Positions 8,187-16,302 of a stretch of 64,000 bases of DNA are shown piece by piece. A program made the position numbers and the translations under genes. This stretch comes from Bacteroides uniformis. Its GTDB lineage: Bacteria; Bacteroidota; Bacteroidia; Bacteroidales; Bacteroidaceae. The stretch is taken from assembly GCF_025147485.1 (NCBI RefSeq), contig NZ_CP102263.1, positions 3,547,501-3,611,500 of the forward strand, read 5' to 3'. How positions within the stretch are numbered: the first letter of the stretch is position 1; every line of letters begins with the position of its first letter. The notes under the pieces were generated by a model that saw nothing but the letters and a program-made list of their open reading frames with translations, was not told where the DNA came from and searched no databases.

Positions 8187-8747
8187 TTATAAAAGAATTG
8201 TCTTGCCTAAGAAATAGCCTCCCAAAACCTCTGCCCCAAGCGTTTCAAGTGCACACGCAAACCGTGCGTAACTATGCCCCTGCGTCAGTATATCATCGAA
8301 TACAAGGCATTTCTTACCCTTGAAAAAACGCTTGTCAAACTTGATGACCTCCACCGTCTGCACCGTCTTGGCCGCTTTCGTCTCATGGATGGCAAGCCGT
8401 CCACCCTCAATGGTAATTGCTTTGTACGCATTCCTGCACCCCGTCAGCCGTGCCACCTCTTCGGCAAAAGCCTTGTATCTGATTTCGTTCTTCTCTCCGC
8501 TACTGGCTGGTATGCAGACCAACGTCACGTTGCAAACCTCCGCACCGAACTGCTCGCGCATCTTCTTCGCTACAAGTTCTGCCACAGACGCACTGCGCTT
8601 CCCGTCCTTAAAATCCCATATCATCCTGCGGATAGACCACTCCCGTTTGTTAGCCTCGTACTTGGTAGGCAAGTAATCAAAGAAGTTAAACATGAATTTA
8701 GACCATTGATTTTTCCATGCTTCGGGGATGTTTCTTTTTGCTGCCAT
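8187..8747 (-). CDS. Phosphoribosyltransferase-fold protein
   Basis: 186 aa. The PRPP-binding loop is seen as CLVFDDILTQGHSYARFA (residues 146-163), preceded by a strand with VTLVCIPASSGEKNEIRYK like the ComF/type I PRTase core. PRTases bind 5-phosphoribosyl-pyrophosphate, but the acceptor cannot be told from sequence. PRTase-fold and RadC genes often sit together on Bacteroides mobile elements; the two here are probably co-transcribed. Start ATG at 8747. Confidence 0.75.
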   Translation of the reverse strand: MAAKRNIPEAWKNQWSKFMFNFFDYLPTKYEANKREWSIRRMIWDFKDGKRSASVAELVAKKMREQFGAEVCNVTLVCIPASSGEKNEIRYKAFAEEVARLTGCRNAYKAITIEGGRLAIHETKAAKTVQTVEVIKFDKRFFKGKKCLVFDDILTQGHSYARFACALETLGAEVLGGYFLGKTILL

Positions 8748-9215
8748 AACTGTAAGTTTTTAATTTATTCTGGATTTCTGGAGTCGTCGGGTGGAGCCTT
8801 TTTTAATTTTCTCCGTTTCCCAGAACGACTTTTTTTTTATTCCGGCGTGTCTGTATGACGTGCGGTATGGTTGCCTTTTGATGCCGCAATAATTGAGGTG
8901 CCGAGGATGACATTCCGCAAGGTTCCGACTAAAACCGAAGGCTTGAATACTACCCGTAGGGCTGGAGATTTTTTAGCGGACAACGCCCGACCTTGTTTGT
9001 CAGACCGGTGCCCTACATTTGCGGACTCAAAAGACTACCTGACCGCATACAGAGATGCAGGAAATGAAAAGGAGTTGCGGAAAAGAAACGGAGGCACGCC
9101 AAGCGGAACGCTTACCGCTCTACGGTCTCTACCTTAGCTATTGAAACGGAAAAGACCGGGTCTACCTGCATGGATGCGGACAAACGCAAGTAGCTGCCGC
9201 TACTTACCGCTGAGA

Positions 9216-9280
9216 CGCGCAAAATCCGTACTGGAGGAAATAGATTTGCCTGCCTGTTCCTTCAGTACGGATTTTGCGCG
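9216..9280. repeat. 24-bp-arm inverted repeat (long hairpin)
   Basis: Arms 9216-9239 and 9257-9280 pair over 24 positions with one G-U; the outer 18 bp (CGCGCAAAATCCGTACTG) are perfect. The loop is 17 nt. No T tract follows on either strand, so it is not an ordinary terminator. It could fold in RNA or extrude as a cruciform. Confidence 0.75.
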
Positions 9281-9329
9281 CGCCGTGCTCTTTGTTAATG
9301 AATGTTATAATAAATATACTTCTTTGATA

Positions 9330-9572
9330 ATGAATACAGAATACCCCGCTTTCCATCCGAATGGAAACAGAAACGGAAGTTTCTGCCGACCGCGCCCTAT
9401 CCAAAAACGCAACCAAAAGCGCAAGAAACAAGGAAATATGACAAGGAGGATGCCCCTCGGCCAGTCCTGCACACGGCGTTCTGTCCTAAAGTGCAGCGAT
9501 TCCCATTGCGGACGTTGCGAGTCCTGCCATAAGCATTGCGATTGTGATTGCGGATGTATGTGTATGAGGTGA
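9330..9572 (+). CDS. Possible Cys-rich small protein (doubtful)
   Basis: 80 aa from an ATG at 9330. The first 55 residues are basic and Pro-rich; the last 25 contain nine Cys (CESCHKHCDCDCGCMCMR at the end), like a metal-binding tail. It opposes the surrounding operon, has no clear ribosome site, and ends two bases from the terminase stop. It may be chance; the Cys clustering is the only reason to list it. Confidence 0.2.
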   Translation: MNTEYPAFHPNGNRNGSFCRPRPIQKRNQKRKKQGNMTRRMPLGQSCTRRSVLKCSDSHCGRCESCHKHCDCDCGCMCMR

Positions 9573-9573
9573 A

Positions 9574-11301
9574 TCAGATACGTGCGTCCACGAATCCGTA
9601 TGCCTGCCTGAGTAGGTGCCCGTACTTCGTCCATACACGCTTATCCACCGCATCACCGAAGTGGGTGGCTTCTTCCGGAAGGATGGACTGGTTACGCTCG
9701 CTGCGCTTATCCTTGGCAAAACGCCCCTCGCGGTCCTCGATGACACGCGTATTGTTCATGGAGATGAGTGTATATTTGCATTTCGAGCCGTTGAAACGCT
9801 TCTTCGGGAACCGTTCGTCTTTCTCTGCCAGGATGGAAGCCCAGAGCAGGTACTTGTCATGCTGCGGCGGCTCCATGCCCGCATGGGTGTGTTGTTCCAC
9901 CGTCCACCCGTGTTTCTCCAGACGCTCGATGGCAAGCTCGTTGTAGGACTTCTTGTTGTTGGCACGGCGTGCATCCCCGTAACGGTCACGGTAATAATGC
10001 AGGTGTTTGTTGATATGGTTACGGTAGTAGTGGCAGAACTTGTCCATCAGCGCGTTCACCATGGTGTCATCCTCTTCATCACGCTTGACGAAGAACTCGT
10101 TGATGTTGTTGTCCACCGGCTCACGTGTCAGCATCTTCGTCACGAAGTCATAGTTGCGCTCCTGCGCCACTTCCAGGAATGAAGCGGCACTACCCCAGTC
10201 GGGTGTCAGCTCTATCGGCTGGTTGGGATTGCAGTCCAGGTCACGCCGGCTGTCATCGTTATTGGCAAGCTGCTGCCAGTTGTAGTTATGATCTTCGGCA
10301 AAGTCACGGATATAGTCGTCATTGGTCGCATTGTAATAGATATGGCGTTCATCCAACTGGTAGTAGCAGCTGTCAATCTTATCCACCATGAAGTTTAGGA
10401 TCTCTATCATGAAGGAAAGTTTATCCATCACCTTGTACTGGTTTAGGATATAGTTCATGCCCACATTGGCGATGTTGTCGAAGATGGAGCCAAGGATAAA
10501 GAGCGTGCCGTCACGTGAAACGAACGGCGTGATACTTTGCCTGAGACGGACGGTCTCGTTCCAGATCTCCTTGAACAGTCCGGCGTCATTCGCAATCCTT
10601 GCATCAATGAGCTGCATCTGTAACCGCACAATCCTGTTCCAGACATCAAACAGCCGGATGCCGCGTTCTTCTTCATAATACTTGGCCGGTTCAAGCAACC
10701 ATTTCTGTTCAGGCGTGTACGGCATGGAGGAGAGGAAGGTGTTGCCGTGGTGCTTCAGCACCGGATGCTCCGACTTGCGCCCGAAGATATGCTCATTGCC
10801 ACGGTTGGTCGGCGCCGCCTCCTGGTCGAACTTCTCCTTGTCGAGTGTCAGCGCTTCATCGGTGATGTTGTAGTCCGCATTCGGACCGCGGCTGTTGCCG
10901 CCCTGGGTAAGTATGTAGAGCATATGCCCGTTACTGAAGCTGATACCATACTCAAACGACATGATGTGCTCGTAAGGTTTATACCATCCCTCAATAGGTT
11001 TGCGACAAACCACATAGTCACCGGTCTTGCTGACCGGATCCCACTGCTTATAACCGAGCATCTCCAGCATCTTGAACGCTGAAGGCAGGGTTTTAGTCAA
11101 CGCCTGCCCAATGGTGGCCTGGGTGAGCGTAGTAATCCCTCGCGGCATGAGCCGGATGTTGTCATCTATCACGGCACCGGTAATGAATGATTTACCCGTG
11201 GCACGCGAGTAGATGACATATCCGTTCTTGTACGGCATCACGAGAAATGCCGCCTGCGCCGGATTGACCTGTATGACCTCTTCCCAGACATTTTCGTCCA
11301 T
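9574..11301 (-). CDS. terL: Terminase large subunit, prophage A
   Basis: 575 aa. A Walker A-like SRATGKSF lies near residue 32, an acidic Walker B-like ITDEALTL near residue 145, the nuclease-domain opening LTPDWGSAASF near residue 370, and THFGDAVDKRVWT near the C-terminus, together the large-terminase plan. It cuts concatemeric DNA and drives it through the portal. The Walker A lacks the full GxxGxGK form, as in several Bacteroides phage terminases. It follows a 70-aa gene and the probable small subunit. Confidence 0.75.
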   Translation of the reverse strand: MDENVWEEVIQVNPAQAAFLVMPYKNGYVIYSRATGKSFITGAVIDDNIRLMPRGITTLTQATIGQALTKTLPSAFKMLEMLGYKQWDPVSKTGDYVVCRKPIEGWYKPYEHIMSFEYGISFSNGHMLYILTQGGNSRGPNADYNITDEALTLDKEKFDQEAAPTNRGNEHIFGRKSEHPVLKHHGNTFLSSMPYTPEQKWLLEPAKYYEEERGIRLFDVWNRIVRLQMQLIDARIANDAGLFKEIWNETVRLRQSITPFVSRDGTLFILGSIFDNIANVGMNYILNQYKVMDKLSFMIEILNFMVDKIDSCYYQLDERHIYYNATNDDYIRDFAEDHNYNWQQLANNDDSRRDLDCNPNQPIELTPDWGSAASFLEVAQERNYDFVTKMLTREPVDNNINEFFVKRDEEDDTMVNALMDKFCHYYRNHINKHLHYYRDRYGDARRANNKKSYNELAIERLEKHGWTVEQHTHAGMEPPQHDKYLLWASILAEKDERFPKKRFNGSKCKYTLISMNNTRVIEDREGRFAKDKRSERNQSILPEEATHFGDAVDKRVWTKYGHLLRQAYGFVDARI

Positions 11302-11313
11302 TGTCCTGCCGTA

Positions 11314-11526
11314 TCAATATCGTGGGAAAACAATGTAGTTCACACCTTCGGAGGAAGTCATGCGGGGCATGTCCTGCCCGGTGTCAGCCAGCAGCTGCGG
11401 CACCTCTTCCGGCCTGAACCTGGCGGATACGGTACAGACAATCTGTGTCTTGCTGACCGATACCATATCAATGTGCTTATGGTCAACCAGGTAAGAGATG
11501 AGTCGTTTGTTTGTCAATTTTTTCAT
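11314..11526 (-). CDS. Small protein between terminase subunits
   Basis: 70 aa, basic start (MKKLTNKRLISYLVDHK), then strands KTQIVCTVSARF. No family recognised. Gaps of 12 and 10 bp to the terminase genes place it in the packaging operon. Confidence 0.55.
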   Translation of the reverse strand: MKKLTNKRLISYLVDHKHIDMVSVSKTQIVCTVSARFRPEEVPQLLADTGQDMPRMTSSEGVNYIVFPRY

Positions 11527-11536
11527 GGGTAATCTG

Positions 11537-12139
11537 TTATGAGTTCATTATTTCTTCAGCTTGTGCGTCGTCGATAGGCGTGTACATCGAATCCACCAGA
11601 ACCTTCTGCTCTTCCTGGGAAAGGTTGCGGACGGCATTTAGGGGAATATCCACCTTTTGCCCCATACTGTTGATCTGGATGTAGAATACGTTCTTCTCCA
11701 TGCGTCGCGGGTCCTCGACGGAAGCCGGCTTCTCACCAATCATCTGATGCAGCACTTTCTTGGCGTTGTTCCATTGCTTGAGATCACCTTTGAGCTTGCA
11801 ATCCCGGATAAGCTGAATCTGGTCCTTGATCATCCAGGCATACCAGAAGTCCCAGTCGAACTGGTGCTGTGTCTTGAACAGCTCTTTTGCCAGGGCGATG
11901 TCCTTCCTTATCTGGGTACGCGAGATACGGTATTTTGCCAGCATGATGTTGATGATGTGGCTCTCGTTCGGATAGTCATCCAAAAGACGTGCTATCTGCA
12001 GCACCCGGTTGCACTGCACACGCAGATGCTCCGGCAGCGGACTGTTCTCCGGGTCGATGATGTGCTGCTGTATAAGGTCGTAGGATTGCTCCTCCAGTGC
12101 GGCCTTGCTTTTGGATGCCGTCAGACGGTTGTTATTCAT
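11537..12139 (-). CDS. terS: Probable terminase small subunit
   Basis: 200 aa from the ATG at 12139; its first 8 bases overlap the stop of the upstream gene (ATGAATAA), and the longer frame to 12331 has low-complexity Ser/Arg sequence typical of a shadow frame. The N-terminal half is helical with a possible HTH (MLAKYRISRTQIRKDIALA, about residues 62-80). The position just upstream of the large terminase and the DNA-binding look support a small-subunit role; the family match is inferred. Confidence 0.6.
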   Translation of the reverse strand: MNNNRLTASKSKAALEEQSYDLIQQHIIDPENSPLPEHLRVQCNRVLQIARLLDDYPNESHIINIMLAKYRISRTQIRKDIALAKELFKTQHQFDWDFWYAWMIKDQIQLIRDCKLKGDLKQWNNAKKVLHQMIGEKPASVEDPRRMEKNVFYIQINSMGQKVDIPLNAVRNLSQEEQKVLVDSMYTPIDDAQAEEIMNS

Positions 12140-12419
12140 ACTCAAGATACTGCTGTTGCGATTTGATGAACTTGATAAGCTCCTGCTGTGCCGGGTTGCT
12201 GCCATTGACGGCCGACTTGATGAGTGACTCCCGGAGTTCAACCGTCTGGCGAAGATGCCCCCGGTAGAAGGCGGTCCGGACTTCGGTGCCCGGTGTGCGG
12301 AGTTCCGCGAGAAAGTCCGTCTCATCGGCACCTATATTGATGGCTATCAGCCCCGGAGGGATCAAACGATAGGCCATCTTCTCTATCTCCTCACGTTGTT
12401 CCTGAGTCAAATTCATCAT
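12132..12419 (-). CDS. Small phage protein upstream of terS
   Basis: 95 aa. Begins MMNLTQEQREEIEKMAYRL, a helical start, then a compact domain and an acidic, Gln-rich end. Overlaps the PLD-like gene by 29 bp and terS by 8 bp. No family recognised. Confidence 0.55.
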   Translation of the reverse strand: MMNLTQEQREEIEKMAYRLIPPGLIAINIGADETDFLAELRTPGTEVRTAFYRGHLRQTVELRESLIKSAVNGSNPAQQELIKFIKSQQQYLEYE

Positions 12420-13008
12420 TCAGCATTTTAAAGTCAAAATCAAAAATATCTCTGCCGGTATGGATGATTCCACGTTCCAGCTTCGGGTTGTGCGTGGCGT
12501 TCTGGCTGCCCACTACGGTAATCTTCCAGTCCTCGTTATACAGCAGCGCCACCTTCGCATGAAGCGCGAGGCAACGGTAGCAGTCCGGGAACGTGGTCAC
12601 CAGATAATCGAACGGTTTGGGTGATATGCTGCGCACCCGGTTGTCTATCAGGAACCGCACTGACAACAGCTCGCCCGTTTCCACCTTCCGATGAATCGCC
12701 GCAATGCTGTCCATGGAGATGGAATAGGTGGTAAGCAGCAGGTGTGCCGGTCCCGTCTGTCTGAGAATATAGAAAATCAACTGGATCAGGTTGAACGCCC
12801 CTGAAGAGTAGAAATGCTTGTCCCTGCCGGGTACCAGCACCCCCATGGCGTCCGGATGCAGCAGCTTCTCCGCAGCCAGGTCGTGGCCGGAGGCTGCCGC
12901 ATCCGTTCGGCGGATGTAGCCTGTCGGGTATCGGTCTCCCTGCATAGGACTTACTGCATCATCCGCCGGCATCATCTTATTCTCAATCTCGCTGCAACAG
13001 ACCAACAT
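12391..13008 (-). CDS. PLD-like (HKD-type) protein with variant motif
   Basis: 205 aa. Residues about 147-171 read HAKVALLYNED then VVGSQNATHNP: the HxK and GSxN elements of a phospholipase D-type active site, with the usual Asp replaced (Tyr at the HxKx4D position). One such motif means a dimer would be needed for a full site. Non-specific nucleases of this fold exist, so a DNA-end or nuclease role is possible; loss of the Asp lowers certainty. It sits upstream of the terminase genes. Confidence 0.6.
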   Translation of the reverse strand: MLVCCSEIENKMMPADDAVSPMQGDRYPTGYIRRTDAAASGHDLAAEKLLHPDAMGVLVPGRDKHFYSSGAFNLIQLIFYILRQTGPAHLLLTTYSISMDSIAAIHRKVETGELLSVRFLIDNRVRSISPKPFDYLVTTFPDCYRCLALHAKVALLYNEDWKITVVGSQNATHNPKLERGIIHTGRDIFDFDFKMLNDEFDSGTT

Positions 13009-13016
13009 AACCTAAC

Positions 13017-13907
13017 CTATTGCAGTTCTGCCAAACGATATTCTATCCTTTCCACCAGTGCTTCCTGGGCAGCCACCTTCTTCTCGTATTTCACGCGTTT
13101 GGGGCAGTCGGGAAGGGGATTCTCCTTGCCGTCCTTGGGCTTGCTTTCCGAAGAGTACAGCAGCATGTTCCTTGCCTTGGTAATCTTGCTCTTGGCATTG
13201 GATTTCGCTTTCCTCAGCTCTTCCACGGATAGGGAACTGATGTCGGTCTCGTCCTCTTCCTTTTCCGGATTTTCTTCGGGGGTATCCGCTTTTTTGTAGA
13301 GTTCGTCCAGCTGCTCTTCAGTCGGCAGTTCCCTGTCCTGCTCGAACTGCCTTTTGATGGCAGCCAGCAGTGTCATGCGGTTGGAGAGAAAGGCTATACG
13401 GGCGACAATATCCTTGCGCTGCGTGCATACAGCCTGCGTGTTTGTCTCACCCAGTCCGGCAAGCATCCGGTGCTGGCGTGAACGTTCGTTGTAGCATTCC
13501 CGGAAGTCATAGATGATTTTGGCCATCACCGGAGGATAGGCGGGCTGTTCGTCCGCCTCACGCGCCAGTTCCCTCTCCGCAACGGCGACAATGGCGGCAG
13601 CCGTCTCTTCGGGAACCGTCTCGGAACGCCCGTCATTGCCCGGCATTGCATCATCTGCCAGGTCCACATCCTCAAAGCGCGGGTCATCCGGATGGTACCA
13701 CACCTTGATCATCTGCCGGATTTCATACTCCAGCTTCTCGCGGGTATGCGGCTTTTCGCCCTGGCGTGCCAGACGTGCGGCGACAAACCCCTTATATCCA
13801 GAACGGGTCAGGATATTCACACCGGTGCTGTAGTCACGTTTCTGCGAGTTCAGCCACTTGATGCCGTCCCTGCGCGCCTCGATATAGTTCTGTGTAATCT
13901 TTGACAT
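13017..13907 (-). CDS. Phage protein, helical, unknown
   Basis: 296 aa. N-terminal MSKITQNYIEARRDGIKWLN, central charged region, and long helical C-terminal segments (LSVEELRKAKSNAKSKITKARN and KKVAAQEALVERIEYRLAEL) likely to form coiled coil. No enzymatic motif. Possibly an assembly or terminase-associated protein, by position only. Confidence 0.55.
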   Translation of the reverse strand: MSKITQNYIEARRDGIKWLNSQKRDYSTGVNILTRSGYKGFVAARLARQGEKPHTREKLEYEIRQMIKVWYHPDDPRFEDVDLADDAMPGNDGRSETVPEETAAAIVAVAERELAREADEQPAYPPVMAKIIYDFRECYNERSRQHRMLAGLGETNTQAVCTQRKDIVARIAFLSNRMTLLAAIKRQFEQDRELPTEEQLDELYKKADTPEENPEKEEDETDISSLSVEELRKAKSNAKSKITKARNMLLYSSESKPKDGKENPLPDCPKRVKYEKKVAAQEALVERIEYRLAELQ

Positions 13908-14039
13908 TGTATGTACGTTGTTTTTTGATGATACGCAAAGCTATTGCGGTTTTTGTTGCCGGAATAGGACAAAACAAAATGTCCGCCCCTGCCTGAGAGC
14001 GAGAGACGGACATGAACAACCAATCATGAACAAAAAGGC

Positions 14040-14642
14040 TTATGGCTCTTCTGATGCGGCTTTTACAGTCAGGATGTCCTCCGTATCTCCCTCATACACA
14101 CATTTGCGCGGTGCGGTAAAGGTGTAGTGGAGGGTGTTCTGGTTGCGGGCGGTGGAGCTTGCTCCGGTAGTGGCACCGTCACCCGACGCACGGAGCGCGC
14201 CGCGCCGCTTGTCACCCATCAGGTAGTTCGTGCCGTTGTTGTCGGTCACGATAAAGAACATCTTGCGCCCTTTGGTCGCATTCTCAAAACCGAATATCTT
14301 CTTCCGCATCTTGGCCGAAATGATATTCAGGTCCATTAGGAACGATTCCCCGCCGCTTTCTCCCTGGTCGGTAATCTTGAACTCGGCCAGTTCGTCGGTG
14401 AAATCCATCTTGTATGCTCTGCAACTTTCCTTCATGACCAGGTCACCGACCAATGTACCGGCTTCTTCAAGAGAAAGAGGGGATTCCGTCTTTTTCGGGT
14501 AGTCCGGCCATGTGGCCACATCCGCATGATAACCGAAGATGACGGACGGTATGATACCGCCCATGTTGTCCTGGTTCTCGCAGTCCATTGCCTCGTTGAT
14601 GTCATCAAGGGCAATACATAATTTAGGGTCTACTTCTGCCAT
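14040..14642 (-). CDS. Virion protein downstream of capsid
   Basis: 200 aa, starting MAEVDPKLCIALDDINEAMD. Beta-rich, with a Gly/Ala/Ser-rich loop (ASGDGATTGASSTARNQN) before the C-terminal strands. Position right after the capsid and the composition suit a tail-tube or head-completion protein; not proven. It follows the capsid by 11 bp; the 132 bp after it holds only a weak hairpin. Confidence 0.55.
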   Translation of the reverse strand: MAEVDPKLCIALDDINEAMDCENQDNMGGIIPSVIFGYHADVATWPDYPKKTESPLSLEEAGTLVGDLVMKESCRAYKMDFTDELAEFKITDQGESGGESFLMDLNIISAKMRKKIFGFENATKGRKMFFIVTDNNGTNYLMGDKRRGALRASGDGATTGASSTARNQNTLHYTFTAPRKCVYEGDTEDILTVKAASEEP

Positions 14643-14653
14643 AGTCGTAGGGT

Positions 14654-15889
14654 TTATTCGGATTTAACAACATAGGTGCCCGTCACCTTCTCCACTTTGC
14701 CTGCAGCGGGCGTCTTCTTCTGCACGGCAGGAGTGGTGTATCCGGCAGCCTCCAGGAACTCGACGGTGTATTCCTTGCCACCGGGAACTGCCGCATATGT
14801 ACCGGACTCACGCCAGGCTTCCTCGCCCTGGATGCGCCATTTACCGCCGTTGTTGACCGCTTCATCCGGCGTAATGGTCACTTCAATGTATCCGAACGGA
14901 TTGGTCCCTTCCGGGTCCACCGGACGGTCGTTGACGCAGAACTCGGACTTGTGCACAGACACGAACTGGAAACCGATCACATACTTGCCCGCAGCATCGA
15001 ACGTATAGGGATTGCCGGACATGAACGGCTTGATGGACTTGAAGTCGCTCTCCTTGTCAAAGCCGTAGCATACGTTCTCCTTGGTGGTCAGCATGACGAA
15101 CTGGCTGCCGTCGGGAAGGTTCGGAACGCGCACCAGCTCACAACGGTTGTTGGAACCAAGCAGGTGCTGCGTGTCGGAAGTGTCCTCCTTGAGTCCGATG
15201 ACAATGGTGCCTTCGTCCTTGCGCCAGTCATCGTACATGTCGCCCAGATCGTCGGAAATGAACATCTTGATGTTCTTCTTGCGCTTGAAAGTGCGCGGCA
15301 TGTGGCGCCACATTTCCAGCAGCTTCTCCCCGATATTGGCGCGGGACAGTTCACCGGTCGCATAAACGTTTCCCTCGGCACTGGAGATGTCCCCGACAGC
15401 TTCGCCTTCAGTGATAATGGTACCGATACCGTCGAAAGAGTCTTGAATGTCCGTCTTTTCTTCATCCGCACTGTATTTTGCCGTGAAAATGGCAAACAGC
15501 AGGTCATTGGATGCCAGTTCGTGCCCGTGGTTGATCAGCCACAGCTCGAACGGGTGTTCCTTGCGGAGTGTACCGGGAACCTCGGCAATGTAGGTGCGTC
15601 GGTAGCGCTCAGGCTCGTCGGACATCTCCATTACAACGGGACGCACTACCAGACGTCGGGGAACAATCTTGCCCAGATACTTTCCGGCAGTGAACTTTCC
15701 GGTGTACTTGCCGGAGATGCTTCCGCCCTCCACCTTGCCCAGTTCAAGGGAGTCGGTTATGCCCGGTACCGGAGTGAAATGTCTCAACACCTCTGAGGCG
15801 TCGAGCTTGTCGACCGCCTTCAGGATGTCCTTGTGCTTTTTTACCGCGGTCAGAACGGCGGTAATGTCAATAGGTGCTTTAAAATCCAT
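14654..15889 (-). CDS. Probable major capsid protein with C-terminal Ig-like domain
   Basis: 411 aa. It directly follows the protease-scaffold gene (17 bp), the standard place for a capsid gene. The body contains segments such as IFTAKYSADEEKTD, KMFISDDLGDMYDDWRKDEG and FVMLTTKENVCYGFD. Residues about 340-411 look like a separate beta-sandwich decoration (WRIQGEEAWRESGTYAAVPG then YTVEFLEAAGYTTPAVQKKT). Surface Ig-like domains on capsids are thought to help phages stick to mucus; that role is inferred. Confidence 0.7.
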   Translation of the reverse strand: MDFKAPIDITAVLTAVKKHKDILKAVDKLDASEVLRHFTPVPGITDSLELGKVEGGSISGKYTGKFTAGKYLGKIVPRRLVVRPVVMEMSDEPERYRRTYIAEVPGTLRKEHPFELWLINHGHELASNDLLFAIFTAKYSADEEKTDIQDSFDGIGTIITEGEAVGDISSAEGNVYATGELSRANIGEKLLEMWRHMPRTFKRKKNIKMFISDDLGDMYDDWRKDEGTIVIGLKEDTSDTQHLLGSNNRCELVRVPNLPDGSQFVMLTTKENVCYGFDKESDFKSIKPFMSGNPYTFDAAGKYVIGFQFVSVHKSEFCVNDRPVDPEGTNPFGYIEVTITPDEAVNNGGKWRIQGEEAWRESGTYAAVPGGKEYTVEFLEAAGYTTPAVQKKTPAAGKVEKVTGTYVVKSE

Positions 15890-15906
15890 AATAGAATAGT
15901 TTAGTG

Positions 15907-16302
15907 TTACTCATTCTCAAAACTGTTGATCGGGTCTGTGGCGATGTCCGCAAACTTGTTGTCTTCGTTCGCTTCCCGGTGGCTGTCGGTACCCGTTCCG
16001 GGTATCTTGGCGACAATGTCACGGATAACTTGTACCTTGGCCTTGTTGTCGGCGGCATTCTTGATGCTGTCACTCAGGCTGTCAAGGTCATTCACGACTG
16101 CCGTCAGACTGTTTTCGGCGGTCTCCTTGGCAGTGTTGGCGACAGCCAGGTCATTCTCCGCTTTGGCTTTCGCTTCGTTGGCGGTCTTGACGGCGTCATT
16201 GATGGCCTGCAGATTCTCTACGGTAAGCAACATCTTGCCGTCTTTTTCCTCAATGCCTTCGCTGTTGAGGATCTGGTTGATGAAAGTAAATTCTTTACGC
16301 AT
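15907..16302 (-). other. Possible nested scaffold start inside the protease gene
   Basis: An in-frame ATG at 16302 (MRKEFTFINQILNSEG) begins exactly where the protease linker ends and would give a 131-aa scaffold-only protein. Nested scaffold genes of this kind are known in lambda-like phages. No clear ribosome site precedes it, so independent translation is uncertain. Confidence 0.35.

Larger units (their letters stand above)
8748..9573. other. 826 bp without a convincing gene
   Basis: Between the terminase stop and the PRTase start there is no frame with good coding character on the minus strand. Two plus-strand frames (8871-9137 and 9141-9572) have poor composition and oppose all neighbours. 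The stretch contains the strong hairpin at 9216-9280 and a low-confidence Cys-rich reading frame. It may hold a non-coding RNA or the control region of the accessory genes. Confidence 0.5.

Noticed and set aside
9141..9572. 143-aa plus-strand frame
   Set aside because: It crosses the long hairpin, has odd composition and opposes all neighbours; only the Cys-rich end is kept as a low-confidence entry from 9330.
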